From Actinomycetales bacterium (GTDB lineage Bacteria; Actinomycetota; Actinomycetes; Actinomycetales; Kineosporiaceae): DNA of 41,480 nucleotides. Positions within the stretch are counted from its first letter, which is position 1, and every line of letters starts with the position of its first letter. The notes beneath the pieces were generated by a model, which searched no databases, was not told the DNA's origin, and saw only the letters and a program-made list of their open reading frames with translations. The stretch is from NCBI GenBank assembly GCA_012719445.1, contig JAAYAH010000110.1, forward strand, positions 1 through 41,480, in the 5' to 3' direction. The translations under genes were made by a program, and so were the position numbers. This document shows positions 15,763 through 24,213 of the stretch, one piece after another.

Positions 15763-16318
15763 GCGCTACCGACGCCTCACCCGTGCTTCCGGACGTCACG
15801 GACGGGCGGACCCGCCGCACCGCGGGCCGCGGGCCCCGGCCCGGTTCCGCTCGTGGTGGGACCGCTGGGAGGGACGGCGATCCGGGGACTCCTCATGCCA
15901 CCACCACTTCGTCCGGGCGACGACGGGCGTCGCGGGTCGTCGGCTCGACGGCCGCCGCGGCGTGCCTGCCGGGAGTCGCCACCCGCCGGGGGACGTCGCC
16001 TGTGGTGTCGGCCCGCCACCCACCGTCCTTGAGCCGCTCCGGGCGGGGGGTTCCCCCATCCGGCGATACACGATGAGTCGATGGTGATTAACAATGAGTG
16101 ACCACGCCAGGTTTGGTGGCGGCTGTGAGCCCTGTGCGCACGGAAATCCCCCGACCGGGTCAACACCGCGGTCCGCGGAGGGCAGGCGAGGCGGTCACGG
16201 CCCGGAGGCTGCGCGTCCGCCCGGGACGGGTGGGACGTCTCCCGGTGGTGGTCCGACCGGTCCCCGGGGAGACCCGGAACCGTGCGGCGGTCGCCCGGAC
16301 GGGTGCGTCGCAGGGTCA
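15763..16318. other. Gene-free region upstream of the GGDEF-EAL gene
   Basis: About 555 bp with no convincing ORF. On the minus strand TTGTTA (16094-16089) and TGTATC (16070-16065), spaced 18 bp, are a weak promoter candidate for the GGDEF-EAL gene. It would leave a leader of about 280 nt. The stretch around 16065-16100 is locally AT-richer. I recognise no riboswitch. Confidence 0.4.
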
Positions 16319-16380
16319 CCGGGCGCCGGAGCGGCCCGTCCCCCGCCGATCGGCCGGGGACGGGCCGCTCCGGCGCCCGG
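16319..16380 (-). terminator. 25-bp perfect hairpin terminator of the MFS gene
   Basis: Positions 16319-16343 pair perfectly with 16356-16380 (25 bp, CCGGGCGCCGGAG and onward). The 12-nt loop itself contains the palindrome GCCGATCGGC. It begins five bases after the MFS stop. The symmetry would work in both directions; no U-tract is present. Confidence 0.85.
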
Positions 16381-16384
16381 TTGC

Positions 16385-18091
16385 TCAGCCGGCCGCCGAG
16401 GCCGTCGCCAGCCGCTCGGCCTCCTCGTCGGCCTGTGCCTGGATGCCCGACCGGAGCCGCAGCGGTTCCTCCGGAAGGGCGAGCACGACGAGGAACGCCA
16501 CCACCATCACGACGGCCGCGATGACGAACACCTGGTCCATGGCCTCGGCGAAACCGACCAGGAACGGCCGGGCCAGCCTCGGGTCGAGCTGGCCGATGAA
16601 GGACGAGTCGTTCAGCGTGCCCGACCCGAGGTGGGTGCCACCCGACCGCAGCGCGTCGAGCACCGGGGCGTTGGCCGGGTCGGCCTGGACCGCGGGGTCC
16701 ACGATGGCCCGCTGGAACGCCGGGGTGTGCAGCGCCGAGTCGAACGCCTCCCTGATCCGGTCGACCACCGTCGAGAAGAGCACGGAGAGGAAGACGGCGG
16801 TCCCGATCGTCCCGCCCATCTGACGGAAGAACGTTGCCGAGGAGGTGGCGACCCCCATGTCCCTCGCCGGGACGGCGTTCTGGATCGCCAGCACCAGTGG
16901 CTGCATGCACAGCCCGAGCCCGAGCCCCATCACCACGGTGAACAGGCAGATGGTGACAAGGGAGGTGTCCGCGCTGATCCCCTGGAGCAGGCCGAGGCCC
17001 ACGACGATCAGCAGGGAACCGAGCACCGGGAAGATCTTGTACCTGCCCGTCCGGGAGATCAGCTGCCCGGAGACCACCGAGCTGGTCATGATGCCGATGG
17101 TCATCGGGATCATGAGGAAGCCGGCCTCGGTCGGGCTCTTGCCCTTGACGATCTGCAGGTACAGCGGCAGGCAGACCATGCCGCCGAACATCCCGACTCC
17201 GAAGATCAGGTTGAGGATCGATCCGACGGCGAACGTCCTGCCGTTGAACAGCCGCAGCGGGAGCAGCGCGTCGTCCCCGTACCAGCTCTCGGCCACCAGG
17301 AACACCACGATCCCGACCGCGCCGATCGCGAAGCAGGTCAGCGAGCGGTTGCTGGTCCAGCCCCAGTCCCGCCCCCGTTCGGCGACGAGGAGCAGCGGGA
17401 CGAGGGCGATGACCAGCGCCAGCGCGCCGGGGACGTCGATCCGGTGCTCCCGCCGGGTGTGCGGCAGGTGGAGCACCCTGGCGACGAGGGCCAGCGCGAT
17501 CATGCCGACCGGCACGTTGATCAGGAACACCCATCGCCAGCCGGTGATGCCGAGGATGCTGTCCTGTCCGGCGAGGATGCCGCCGAGCATCGGGCCGAGC
17601 ACGCTCGAGGTGCCCCAGACCGCCAGGAAGTAGCCCTGGTACCTGGCCCGCTCCCGGGGCGGGATGATGTCGCCGATGATCGCCAGGGCAAGGGAGAACA
17701 GGCCGCCGGCCCCGAGCCCCTGGAAGGCCCGGCAGGCCGCGAGCTGGTACATGGACTGGGCCACCGTGCAGGCCACCGAACCGAGGACGAACAGCGAGAT
17801 CGCCGTGAGGAAGAACGGGCGCCGTCCGTAGAGGTCGGACAGCTTGCCGTAGAGCGGGGTGGAGATCGTCGCGGTGATCAGGTAGGCGGTGGTGGCCCAG
17901 GCCTGGATGCTCAGCCCGTCGAGGTCGTCCGCGATGGTGCGGATGGCCGTGGTCACCACCATCTGGTCGAGGGCGGCGAGGAACATCCCGGACATGAGGC
18001 CGGTGAGAATGACCTGGATCTGCCGGTGGGTGAACACCACCGGCGTTGGTGAGCCGGGTGGTGGGCCCACCGTGGTCGTGGATGCGGACAT
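16385..18091 (-). CDS. MFS multidrug exporter, EmrB/QacA (DHA2, 14-TMS) type
   Basis: Proton-driven efflux transporter, 568 aa. The ATG at 18091 has GAGGAGGG five bases upstream. The N-terminal segment MSGMFLAALDQMVVTTAIRTI carries the D in the first helix typical of DHA2 drug exporters. The loop-2 motif GKLSDLYGRRPFF and motif C in VLGPMLGGILAG are intact. About 14 hydrophobic helices are spread over the chain, with a larger extracytoplasmic segment between helices 13 and 14 (residues about 470-530). It overlaps the marR stop by one base (TGATG), so marR and the exporter form one operon. Substrates cannot be predicted. Confidence 0.93.
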   Translation of the reverse strand: MSASTTTVGPPPGSPTPVVFTHRQIQVILTGLMSGMFLAALDQMVVTTAIRTIADDLDGLSIQAWATTAYLITATISTPLYGKLSDLYGRRPFFLTAISLFVLGSVACTVAQSMYQLAACRAFQGLGAGGLFSLALAIIGDIIPPRERARYQGYFLAVWGTSSVLGPMLGGILAGQDSILGITGWRWVFLINVPVGMIALALVARVLHLPHTRREHRIDVPGALALVIALVPLLLVAERGRDWGWTSNRSLTCFAIGAVGIVVFLVAESWYGDDALLPLRLFNGRTFAVGSILNLIFGVGMFGGMVCLPLYLQIVKGKSPTEAGFLMIPMTIGIMTSSVVSGQLISRTGRYKIFPVLGSLLIVVGLGLLQGISADTSLVTICLFTVVMGLGLGLCMQPLVLAIQNAVPARDMGVATSSATFFRQMGGTIGTAVFLSVLFSTVVDRIREAFDSALHTPAFQRAIVDPAVQADPANAPVLDALRSGGTHLGSGTLNDSSFIGQLDPRLARPFLVGFAEAMDQVFVIAAVVMVVAFLVVLALPEEPLRLRSGIQAQADEEAERLATASAAG

Positions 18092-18684
18092 CAACCCTCC
18101 TCGGGGGCTGCTGGGGTCGACCGGACGTGGTCGGTCGCGGGGGACAGCCCTGGCTCCCGCGGAGGGGTGGGTGCAGGTTCGGTCCGGCGGGTGTCCCGCC
18201 GGTCGAGGCTGGTCTCGATCTCGTCGCTGAGACGGGAGAGGAGGGCGGCGAGGCGGGTCACGTCGGTGGGATCCCAGCCGGTCACCAGGGCGGTGACCAG
18301 TGCCGTCCGCTGCTCGATCATCGTGTCGTTGAGCCCGAGGCCGTCCGTCGTGGCGACGAGCTGCACCCCGCGGCCGTCCTCCGGGTCGGGACGCCGCTCG
18401 ACCAGGCCGCCGCGCACCAGTTGGGCGACGTGCCTGCTCACCGTCGACGGGTCCAGCCGGGTGCACCCGGCCAGGTCGCGCTGCCGCCGCGCCCCGCCGT
18501 CGGCGAGGTGGACGAGCAGGGCGACCGCGCCCCATTCGAGGTCGGCCGGGAGCCACGTCGTGGTCCTGGCCTTGAGGTGGTGGAACAACCGCGTGTGCCG
18601 CAGCAGCTGGCGGCCGAGCTCCTCCGCCGGAGTCGGCCCGTCGGTCTGGCTCTCCCCGATCGTCGGCACCAGTACGTGGTACAT
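18091..18684 (-). CDS. MarR family transcriptional regulator
   Basis: A 197-aa winged-helix repressor of the MarR family. The recognition segment RRQRDLAGCTRLDPSTVSRHVAQLV (helices 3-4) is followed by the wing GLVERRPDPEDGRGVQLVATTDG. The N-terminus EELGRQLLRHTRLFHHL and the C-terminal LAALLSRLSDEIETSL supply dimerisation helices. I chose the ATG at 18684; upstream in-frame sequence is Ser/Pro/Arg-rich and not coding-like. There is no Shine-Dalgarno. The start sits within a TGCA-rich dyad that may be both promoter and self-operator. Loss of binding on ligand would raise expression of the coupled exporter. Confidence 0.9.
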   Translation of the reverse strand: MYHVLVPTIGESQTDGPTPAEELGRQLLRHTRLFHHLKARTTTWLPADLEWGAVALLVHLADGGARRQRDLAGCTRLDPSTVSRHVAQLVRGGLVERRPDPEDGRGVQLVATTDGLGLNDTMIEQRTALVTALVTGWDPTDVTRLAALLSRLSDEIETSLDRRDTRRTEPAPTPPREPGLSPATDHVRSTPAAPEEG

Positions 18685-18709
18685 GCAACTAGGTGCACTA
18701 TGCAAGTTG
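18684..18709. promoter_or_regulatory. Putative MarR operator overlapping the marR start
   Basis: The stretch contains the dyad TGCACTATGCA (18694-18704) flanked by CAACT (18686-18690) and AGTTG (18705-18709). It also has three TGCA boxes at 18684, 18694 and 18701. It is unusually AT-rich for this genome and covers the start codon of marR, as expected for autorepression. The divergent CtaG promoter lies 170 bp away. Confidence 0.5.
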
Positions 18710-18879
18710 ATAACCGGGAGCGGCGGGCGGCGCAGGCGAGAAGAACCGGGGCAGAGCGGACGAGGCGAGCTGAGGAGCGCCGGGGAGCGGAACGCTGAGC
18801 GGTACGCCGAGGAGGGTGACGCCGAGGAGGGTGACGAGAGCGCCGACGCCGCCACCGGGCGGGAGGGCCGGCCGGATCC

Positions 18880-18885
18880 TAGGGT
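18880..18885 (+). promoter_or_regulatory. -10 box of a probable leaderless promoter (copD-ctaG)
   Basis: TAGGGT followed by six bases and then the GTG at 18892, so the start codon would be at or next to the +1 base. There is no ribosome-binding site between them. The -35 region is not recognisable. Confidence 0.45.
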
Positions 18886-18891
18886 GGCGGC

Positions 18892-21009
18892 GTGGCGACG
18901 CCGTCCCCGTCCGACCGGGGGGAGCACAGCGTCTCGCCGGTGGGCTCACCGACGGAGTCCGCACCGACGCGACGGCATCCGCGCGCCGCCGACCCCCTCC
19001 GACGGCTCGGTGGTGTCCCGGTCGCCGTGGTGACCGCGGTGCTCGCGGTCGCGACGGTGCTCGTGGCGACCGCGCTCACCGGAGCGGTCGTCGCGCCCGC
19101 CCTCCTCGACCCCGGCGCCCTGGTGCGCTGGAGCCTCCCGGCGGTCGGGGCGCTCGCCGACCTCTCCGCGGCGCTGACCGTCGGCGCGCTCCTGCTCGCC
19201 ACGGTCGCGCTCCCGGTGACCACGGTGCCCGGGGCGGTCCGGCCGCTCGCGGAGCCCTCCGCGCTCCGGTTGGCCTGCGCCGCCGCGACCGCCTGGGCGG
19301 TGACGACTGTGCTCCGCGCCGTTCTCGGCTACGCGGACCTGGCCGGCCGGTCCCTCGGCGACCCCGTCTTCGGGACCGAACTGGGGTCCTTCCTCCGTGA
19401 CCTGGACCTGGGCCGGGGGTTCCTGGTGACGGCGACGGTCGCGGTGGCGGTGTCCCTGCTCGCCGCCGGGGCCCGGACGGCGAGGGCTGCGGGCCTGCTC
19501 ACGGTCCTCGCCCTGGTCGGGCTGATCCCCGCGGCACTCACCGGGCACGCCGCCTCCTCCGGCGGCCACGAGACGGCGGTCACCTCGCTCGGCCTGCACC
19601 TGCTCGGGGTCTCCGGGTGGGTCGGCGGGCTCCTCGCCCTCGTGCTGCTGCGCCGAGGGCTCGGGGCGGCGTTGCCGGTGGTCGCCCGCCGGTACTCGGG
19701 CGTCGCCGGCTGGGCGTTCCTGCTGGTCGCGACCTCCGGAGTGATCAACGTGGCCAGCCGGCTGGAGATCCCGGCCGACCTGGCGACGCCCTACGGCCTG
19801 CTCGTCGTCGCCAAGGCCGCCGCGCTCGTCCTCCTCGGCCTCGCCGGCTGGTGGCACCGCCGGAGGACGCTGCCGGAGCTCGCCGGCCCGTCGACGTCCC
19901 CGCCGATCACCCCGGCCAGGTCCCGGCCGTTCCTCCGGCTCGCCCTGGTCGAGATCTGGATCATGGCGGTCGCGACCGGGCTCGCGGCGGCCCTCGCCCG
20001 AACCCCTCCACCGACCCGGCAGCTCGACCGGGTCGCGCCGTCCCCGGCCGAGGTGGTCACCGGCCACCCGCTCCCCCCACGCCCCGAGCCGATGCGGATG
20101 ATCGACGTCTGGCAGCCCGACCTGCTCTGGGTGCTCGTCACCGCCGTCCTGGCCGTCCTGTACCTGGCGGGGGTGGTCAGGCTGGCCCGGCGCGGCGATC
20201 GGTGGCCGCTGCCCAGGACCCTGGTCTGGCTGGCTGGTCTCGCCGTCGTCGGCTACGTGACCTGCGGCGCTCCTGCGGCCTACGGGCGGGTGCTGTTCAG
20301 CGCCCACATGGTCGCCCACATGACCCTGACCATGGTGGCCCCGCCGCTGCTCGTGCTCGGCGCCCCGGTGACCCTGGCCTCCCGCGCCCTGCGCCCGCGC
20401 CGGGACGGGACCAGGGGACCGCGCGAGCTGCTGCTCGCGGCCGTCGGCTCGCCGACCACCCGGGTGCTGACCCACCCGGTCCTGGTGGCGGTGCTGTTCG
20501 CCGGCAGCCTCGTGCTCTTCTACTACTCGGGGTTGTTCGAGCTCGCCCTCACCACCCACGTGGGCCACGAGCTCATGTACGCCCACTTCCTCCTCGCCGG
20601 GTACCTCTTCGCCTGGGTGCTCATCGGTATCGACCCCGGGCCGCGCAGGCCCGCGTACCCGCTGCGGGTCATGCTGCTGTTCGCGACCATGGCCTTCCAC
20701 GCGTTCTTCGGCGTCTCGCTCGTGTCCGGGACGGAGGTGCTGGCCGCCGACCACTTCGGGGCACTCGGCCGGGACTGGGGCCGGGACCTGCTGGCGGACC
20801 AGCGCTACGGGGGCGGGATCGCCTGGGGACTCGGCGAGGTGCCGACCCTCTTCCTCGTGGTCGCGATCGTCGTGCTGTGGGCGCGCTCGGACGAACGCGA
20901 GGCCCGGCGTCGCGATCGTGCCGCCGACCGGGACGGTGACGCCGAACTGGAGGCCTACAACGCCCGGCTCGCCGCCCTCGCCCGGCGGCACGACCCCCGT
21001 GCCCGGTGA
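18892..21009 (+). CDS. ctaG: CopD-CtaG fusion: copper resistance / cytochrome c oxidase assembly membrane protein
   Basis: A polytopic protein of 705 aa. The N-terminal half (residues about 40-350, eight or so helices) is CopD-like, with HAASSGGHETAVTSLGLHLLG supplying membrane His residues. The C-terminal half (residues about 400-680) is a CtaG (Caa3_CtaG) domain, with HMVAHMTLTMVAPPLLVLGAPVTLA, HVGHELMYAHFLLAGYLFAW and FHAFFGVSL. Such fusions are common in Actinomycetota and are associated with copper uptake and CuA-site assembly of cytochrome oxidase at the membrane. The start is a GTG with no Shine-Dalgarno but a TAGGGT box 6 nt before it, suggesting a leaderless mRNA. No copper regulator is adjacent. 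Confidence 0.9.
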   Translation: MATPSPSDRGEHSVSPVGSPTESAPTRRHPRAADPLRRLGGVPVAVVTAVLAVATVLVATALTGAVVAPALLDPGALVRWSLPAVGALADLSAALTVGALLLATVALPVTTVPGAVRPLAEPSALRLACAAATAWAVTTVLRAVLGYADLAGRSLGDPVFGTELGSFLRDLDLGRGFLVTATVAVAVSLLAAGARTARAAGLLTVLALVGLIPAALTGHAASSGGHETAVTSLGLHLLGVSGWVGGLLALVLLRRGLGAALPVVARRYSGVAGWAFLLVATSGVINVASRLEIPADLATPYGLLVVAKAAALVLLGLAGWWHRRRTLPELAGPSTSPPITPARSRPFLRLALVEIWIMAVATGLAAALARTPPPTRQLDRVAPSPAEVVTGHPLPPRPEPMRMIDVWQPDLLWVLVTAVLAVLYLAGVVRLARRGDRWPLPRTLVWLAGLAVVGYVTCGAPAAYGRVLFSAHMVAHMTLTMVAPPLLVLGAPVTLASRALRPRRDGTRGPRELLLAAVGSPTTRVLTHPVLVAVLFAGSLVLFYYSGLFELALTTHVGHELMYAHFLLAGYLFAWVLIGIDPGPRRPAYPLRVMLLFATMAFHAFFGVSLVSGTEVLAADHFGALGRDWGRDLLADQRYGGGIAWGLGEVPTLFLVVAIVVLWARSDEREARRRDRAADRDGDAELEAYNARLAALARRHDPRAR

Positions 21010-21050
21010 GGGGTGCCCGGGTGACCTCGTGCCCGGGTGGTGTGCTGCCC

Positions 21051-21118
21051 GGTGATCGCCGGCTACGGCCCGGTACGACCGCGATCCCGGCCGTCCGGGC
21101 ACGCAACCGGCGATCACC
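21051..21118 (+). terminator. Inverted repeat downstream of copD-ctaG
   Basis: GGTGATCGCCGG (21051-21062) pairs with its exact complement at 21107-21118. The 44-nt loop contains a further GCCCGG/CCGGGC pair, giving a branched hairpin. It lies 40 nt past the copD-ctaG stop and before the S9 peptidase gene, fitting a transcription terminator. Confidence 0.55.
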
Positions 21119-21202
21119 CGGGGCCGGGGACAAGGGGGCCGGGGACGGAGACAGGACGGTGAGAGCCGGGCACGGTACAGGGTCGCGTGATAGCAAGGAG
21201 AG

Positions 21203-23335
21203 ATGACCGACACCCGGATCGTCGACGCTCCCTCCGCCGCCACCGAGGGTCCCGACACCTCGGGGGATCCCGCCGCGGCCACACCGGCGAACCCTTTCCA
21301 CGATCTCGACGCCTACGTCGCGGTCCCCCGGCTCGAAGGGCTCGTGCTGAGCCCGGACGGCACCCGGCTGGTGACCGGCGTGTCCACCCTCGACCCGCAG
21401 CAGGTCCGGTACGTGTCGGCGCTGTGGGAGATCGACCCGACCGGTGCCCGCCCCGCCAGGAGGCTCACCCGGAGCGCCAAGGGCGAGAGGGGGACCGCGT
21501 TCCTGCCGGACGGCTCGGTGCTGTTCCGGTCCACCCGTCCCGACCCCGGGCGGGCCGACCCGGATCCGGACGTGCCTCCGGCGCTCTGGGTCCTGCCTCC
21601 CGGGGGCGGGGAGGCCGCGCTGCTGGCGAGCCGTCCCGGGGGCATCCGCGAGGTCGCGGTCGCCGCTGACGCAGGCACGGTCGTCGTCGTCTCGCCGACG
21701 ATGCCCGCGGCGGTGTCGGCGGACGACGACGAGCGCCGCCGCGCGGAGCGCAAGGAGCGCAAGATCGGCGCCATCCTCCACGAGAGCTACCCGGTCCGGT
21801 ACTGGGACAGCGACCTCGGGCCCGAGCAGCCGCGACTGCTGGCCGTCGTCCCCGCAGCCGGCGGCGGTGAGCGGGGGGAACTGCGTGACCTGACTCCGGC
21901 CCCCGGGCGCGCCCTGGACGAGGTCGAGTTCGACGTCACCCCCGACGGACGCACAGTGATCACCACCTGGCTCGTCCCCGAACGCGGTGGCCGCCGGAAG
22001 GGGCTCGCCGCGGTGGACGTGGCGACCGGGGAGCGGCGGATGCTCCTCGACGATCCGGCGTGGGAGTACTCCGGGCCGAGGGTGTCCCCGGACGGCTCGA
22101 CCGTCGCCCTGCGCCGGTTCCGTCGCCCCACCGCGACCGGGATCGCGCTCAGCACCCTCGCCCTGCTCGATCTCGCGACCGGCACCCTGCGCGGGCTCGC
22201 CGAGGACTGGCCGGGGTGGCCCGGGCGACCGGTCTGGACGCCGGACGGCGCGTCGCTGCTGGTGTCGGCCGACCTCGACGGGGCTGCGCCGGTGTTCCGG
22301 ATCTCCGTGGCCACCGGTGCGGTCCAGCGGCTCACCCCGGACCGCGGCGCCTACTCCGACCTGCAGGTCTGCCCGGACGGCGGGTGGGCCTACGCGCTGC
22401 GGTCCGCGGTGGACTGCCCGCCGCTGCCGGTCCGGCTGCGGCTGACGGCGACGGGTGACGGCGACGGTACGGACGTCGGCTCAGCCGAGGTCGAGCTCCT
22501 GCCCGCCCCGGCCTCCGCCCCGGAGGTCCCCGGACGGCTCACCGAGGTCACCACCACCGCCGCCGACGGCTCTCCGCTCCGGGCCTGGCTCGCCCTGCCG
22601 GCGGGAGCCGGGGCCGCCGACCCGGCCCCGTTGCTGCTGTGGATCCACGGCGGTCCGCTGTCCTCGTGGAACGCGTGGTCGTGGCGCTGGAACCCGTGGC
22701 TGGCCGTCGCCAGGGGGTACGCCGTCCTGCTTCCGGATCCCGCGCTGTCCACCGGGTACGGGGAGGAGTTCATCCGACGCGGCTGGGGTGCCTGGGGCGG
22801 GACCCCGTACACCGACCTGATGACGGTCACCGACGTCACGGTGGCGAGGGACGACATCGACGAGGGCCGCACGGCGGCCATGGGCGGGTCGTTCGGCGGC
22901 TACATGGCGAACTGGGTCGCCGGGCACACCGACCGGTTCCGCGGCATCGTGAGCCACGCGGGGCTGTGGGCCCTCGACCAGTTCGGCCCGACGACCGACG
23001 CGTACGACTACTGGCGGCGTGAGGTCACCGCGGAGATGGTGTCCGCCAACTCCCCGCACCGGTTCGTCGACGAGATCCGGACCCCCATGCTCGTCATCCA
23101 CGGGGACCGGGACTACCGGGTACCCGTCGGCGAGGCGATCAGGCTGTGGGCGGAGCTGGCCGAGCGGGCGAGCGCCGAGGACGGCACCATGCCGCACAAG
23201 TTCCTCTACTTCCCCGACGAGCACCACTGGGTGCTCAGCCCGCAGCACGCCAAGGTCTGGTACTCGACCGTGTTCGCCTTCCTCGCGCACACCGTGCGCG
23301 GCGAGGCCTGGGTGGTGCCGGACGTGCTGCGCTGA
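21203..23335 (+). CDS. S9 family (prolyl oligopeptidase-type) serine peptidase
   Basis: A 710-aa peptidase of the acylaminoacyl-peptidase/DPP-like S9C group. The ATG has an AAGGAGAG site immediately upstream. Residues about 45-430 form a beta-propeller with repeated PDG motifs (LSPDGTRLV, VTPDGRTV, VSPDGSTVAL, WTPDGASLLV, VCPDGG). Residues 440-700 are an alpha/beta hydrolase: oxyanion-region WIHGGP, nucleophile in MGGSFGGYMAN, Asp in HGDRDYRVPV and His in FPDEHHWVL. There is no signal peptide, so it is probably cytoplasmic and cleaves short or N-blocked peptides. It appears to be a single-gene unit. Confidence 0.93.
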   Translation: MTDTRIVDAPSAATEGPDTSGDPAAATPANPFHDLDAYVAVPRLEGLVLSPDGTRLVTGVSTLDPQQVRYVSALWEIDPTGARPARRLTRSAKGERGTAFLPDGSVLFRSTRPDPGRADPDPDVPPALWVLPPGGGEAALLASRPGGIREVAVAADAGTVVVVSPTMPAAVSADDDERRRAERKERKIGAILHESYPVRYWDSDLGPEQPRLLAVVPAAGGGERGELRDLTPAPGRALDEVEFDVTPDGRTVITTWLVPERGGRRKGLAAVDVATGERRMLLDDPAWEYSGPRVSPDGSTVALRRFRRPTATGIALSTLALLDLATGTLRGLAEDWPGWPGRPVWTPDGASLLVSADLDGAAPVFRISVATGAVQRLTPDRGAYSDLQVCPDGGWAYALRSAVDCPPLPVRLRLTATGDGDGTDVGSAEVELLPAPASAPEVPGRLTEVTTTAADGSPLRAWLALPAGAGAADPAPLLLWIHGGPLSSWNAWSWRWNPWLAVARGYAVLLPDPALSTGYGEEFIRRGWGAWGGTPYTDLMTVTDVTVARDDIDEGRTAAMGGSFGGYMANWVAGHTDRFRGIVSHAGLWALDQFGPTTDAYDYWRREVTAEMVSANSPHRFVDEIRTPMLVIHGDRDYRVPVGEAIRLWAELAERASAEDGTMPHKFLYFPDEHHWVLSPQHAKVWYSTVFAFLAHTVRGEAWVVPDVLR

Positions 23336-23685
23336 CCCTGACCGGTCCGTGCCGGACGCGGCGCCTTGGTCCGGTCCGTGCCGGTCGGGCCGTGACTCGA
23401 TCCGCTGATCGGTCACCGTTCGTGTTCGCCAGGTTCGACACCGTCATGGCCTGGCGAGGGCGCCGGGCGGGACCGCAGGGCACCGTGCCCGGATTGCACG
23501 AAGAGTGTGCTCCGAACGCTGCTCTGATCGTCGTTTGCGTCCCCCGCCGCCCGGTCGGCGGGTACCCTCCGGGAACGGATTCCGCTGGCACCCGACGGAT
23601 TCCTCGATAGATGCAACGTTGGACTACTCCGCTGCATCGACCCATCGTGAACGCTGAGGCTCTGGTCCTGGTGAGGGGTGGAGGA
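23336..23685 (+). other. Upstream region of the sigma factor gene
   Basis: About 350 bp with no convincing gene. It starts with two direct copies of CCGGTCCGTGCCGG (about 23340-23390), which may act as a terminator region for the S9 gene. Close to the sigma gene is GATGCA...TGCATC (about 23610-23635), a 6-bp inverted repeat. No clear ECF-type -35/-10 pair at legal spacing was found. Confidence 0.4.
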
Positions 23686-24213
23686 GTGGGCGTTGACACC
23701 GCCGTCACGGTGACGGCGCGTGAAGACTTCGATGCCTTCGTCCTCGCCAGGGGCGCCGCGCTGGTCAGGACGGCCCGTGGTCTCCTCCGCGACCCGCAGC
23801 ACGCGGAGGACGTGGTGCAGGACGTCCTGGTCAAGGCCCACCTCCGGTGGGCGCACATCAGCCGGTGCGACTCGCCGGAAGCGTATGTGCGCAGGATGCT
23901 CGTCAACGCCTCCATCGCCTTCTGGCGCCGGGCCAAGCGCCGCGAGTTCCTCATGCCGGACGGCACGCTCCCCGAGCGCGCCGGTCCGGACGAGAGCCGA
24001 CGGCACGACGACCGGGATCTCCTTCTCGCCCTGCTCCGGCGGCTACCGGCCAAGCAGCGGGCGGTCCTCGTGCTCCGGCACTACGAGGACCTTCCGGACG
24101 CCGAGATCGCGGAGATCATGGGAACCAGCGTCGTCACGGTACGGAGCAACGCGCATCGTGGCCTCGCCCGGTTGCGGCGGCTGATGCAGGACATCGAGGA
24201 AGGGGGTCGGTGA
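23686..24213 (+). CDS. SigE-family ECF RNA polymerase sigma factor
   Basis: A 175-aa group 4 (ECF) sigma factor of the SigE family common in Actinomycetota. Region 2 spans about residues 14-80 (FDAFVLARGAALVRTARGLL, DPQHAEDVVQDVLVKAH, PEAYVRRMLVNASIAFWRR). Region 4 is LPAKQRAVLVLRHYEDLPDAEIAEIMGTS...TVRSNAHRGLARLR. The GTG at 23686 follows a GAGGGGTGGAGGA stretch; an in-frame ATG at 23611 would add 25 poorly conserved residues. Its TGA overlaps the next ATG (TGATG), coupling it to a probable membrane anti-sigma factor. Confidence 0.92.
   Translation: MGVDTAVTVTAREDFDAFVLARGAALVRTARGLLRDPQHAEDVVQDVLVKAHLRWAHISRCDSPEAYVRRMLVNASIAFWRRAKRREFLMPDGTLPERAGPDESRRHDDRDLLLALLRRLPAKQRAVLVLRHYEDLPDAEIAEIMGTSVVTVRSNAHRGLARLRRLMQDIEEGGR

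Noticed and set aside
16094-18052. 652-codon open frame on the plus strand over the MFS gene
   Set aside because: Antisense shadow of a clear 14-helix transporter; its Asp/Glu/His/Arg-rich composition is not protein-like.
18946-21282. 778-codon minus-strand open frame over copD-ctaG
   Set aside because: Antisense to a well-supported membrane protein; low-complexity Gly/Arg/Pro/Gln composition.
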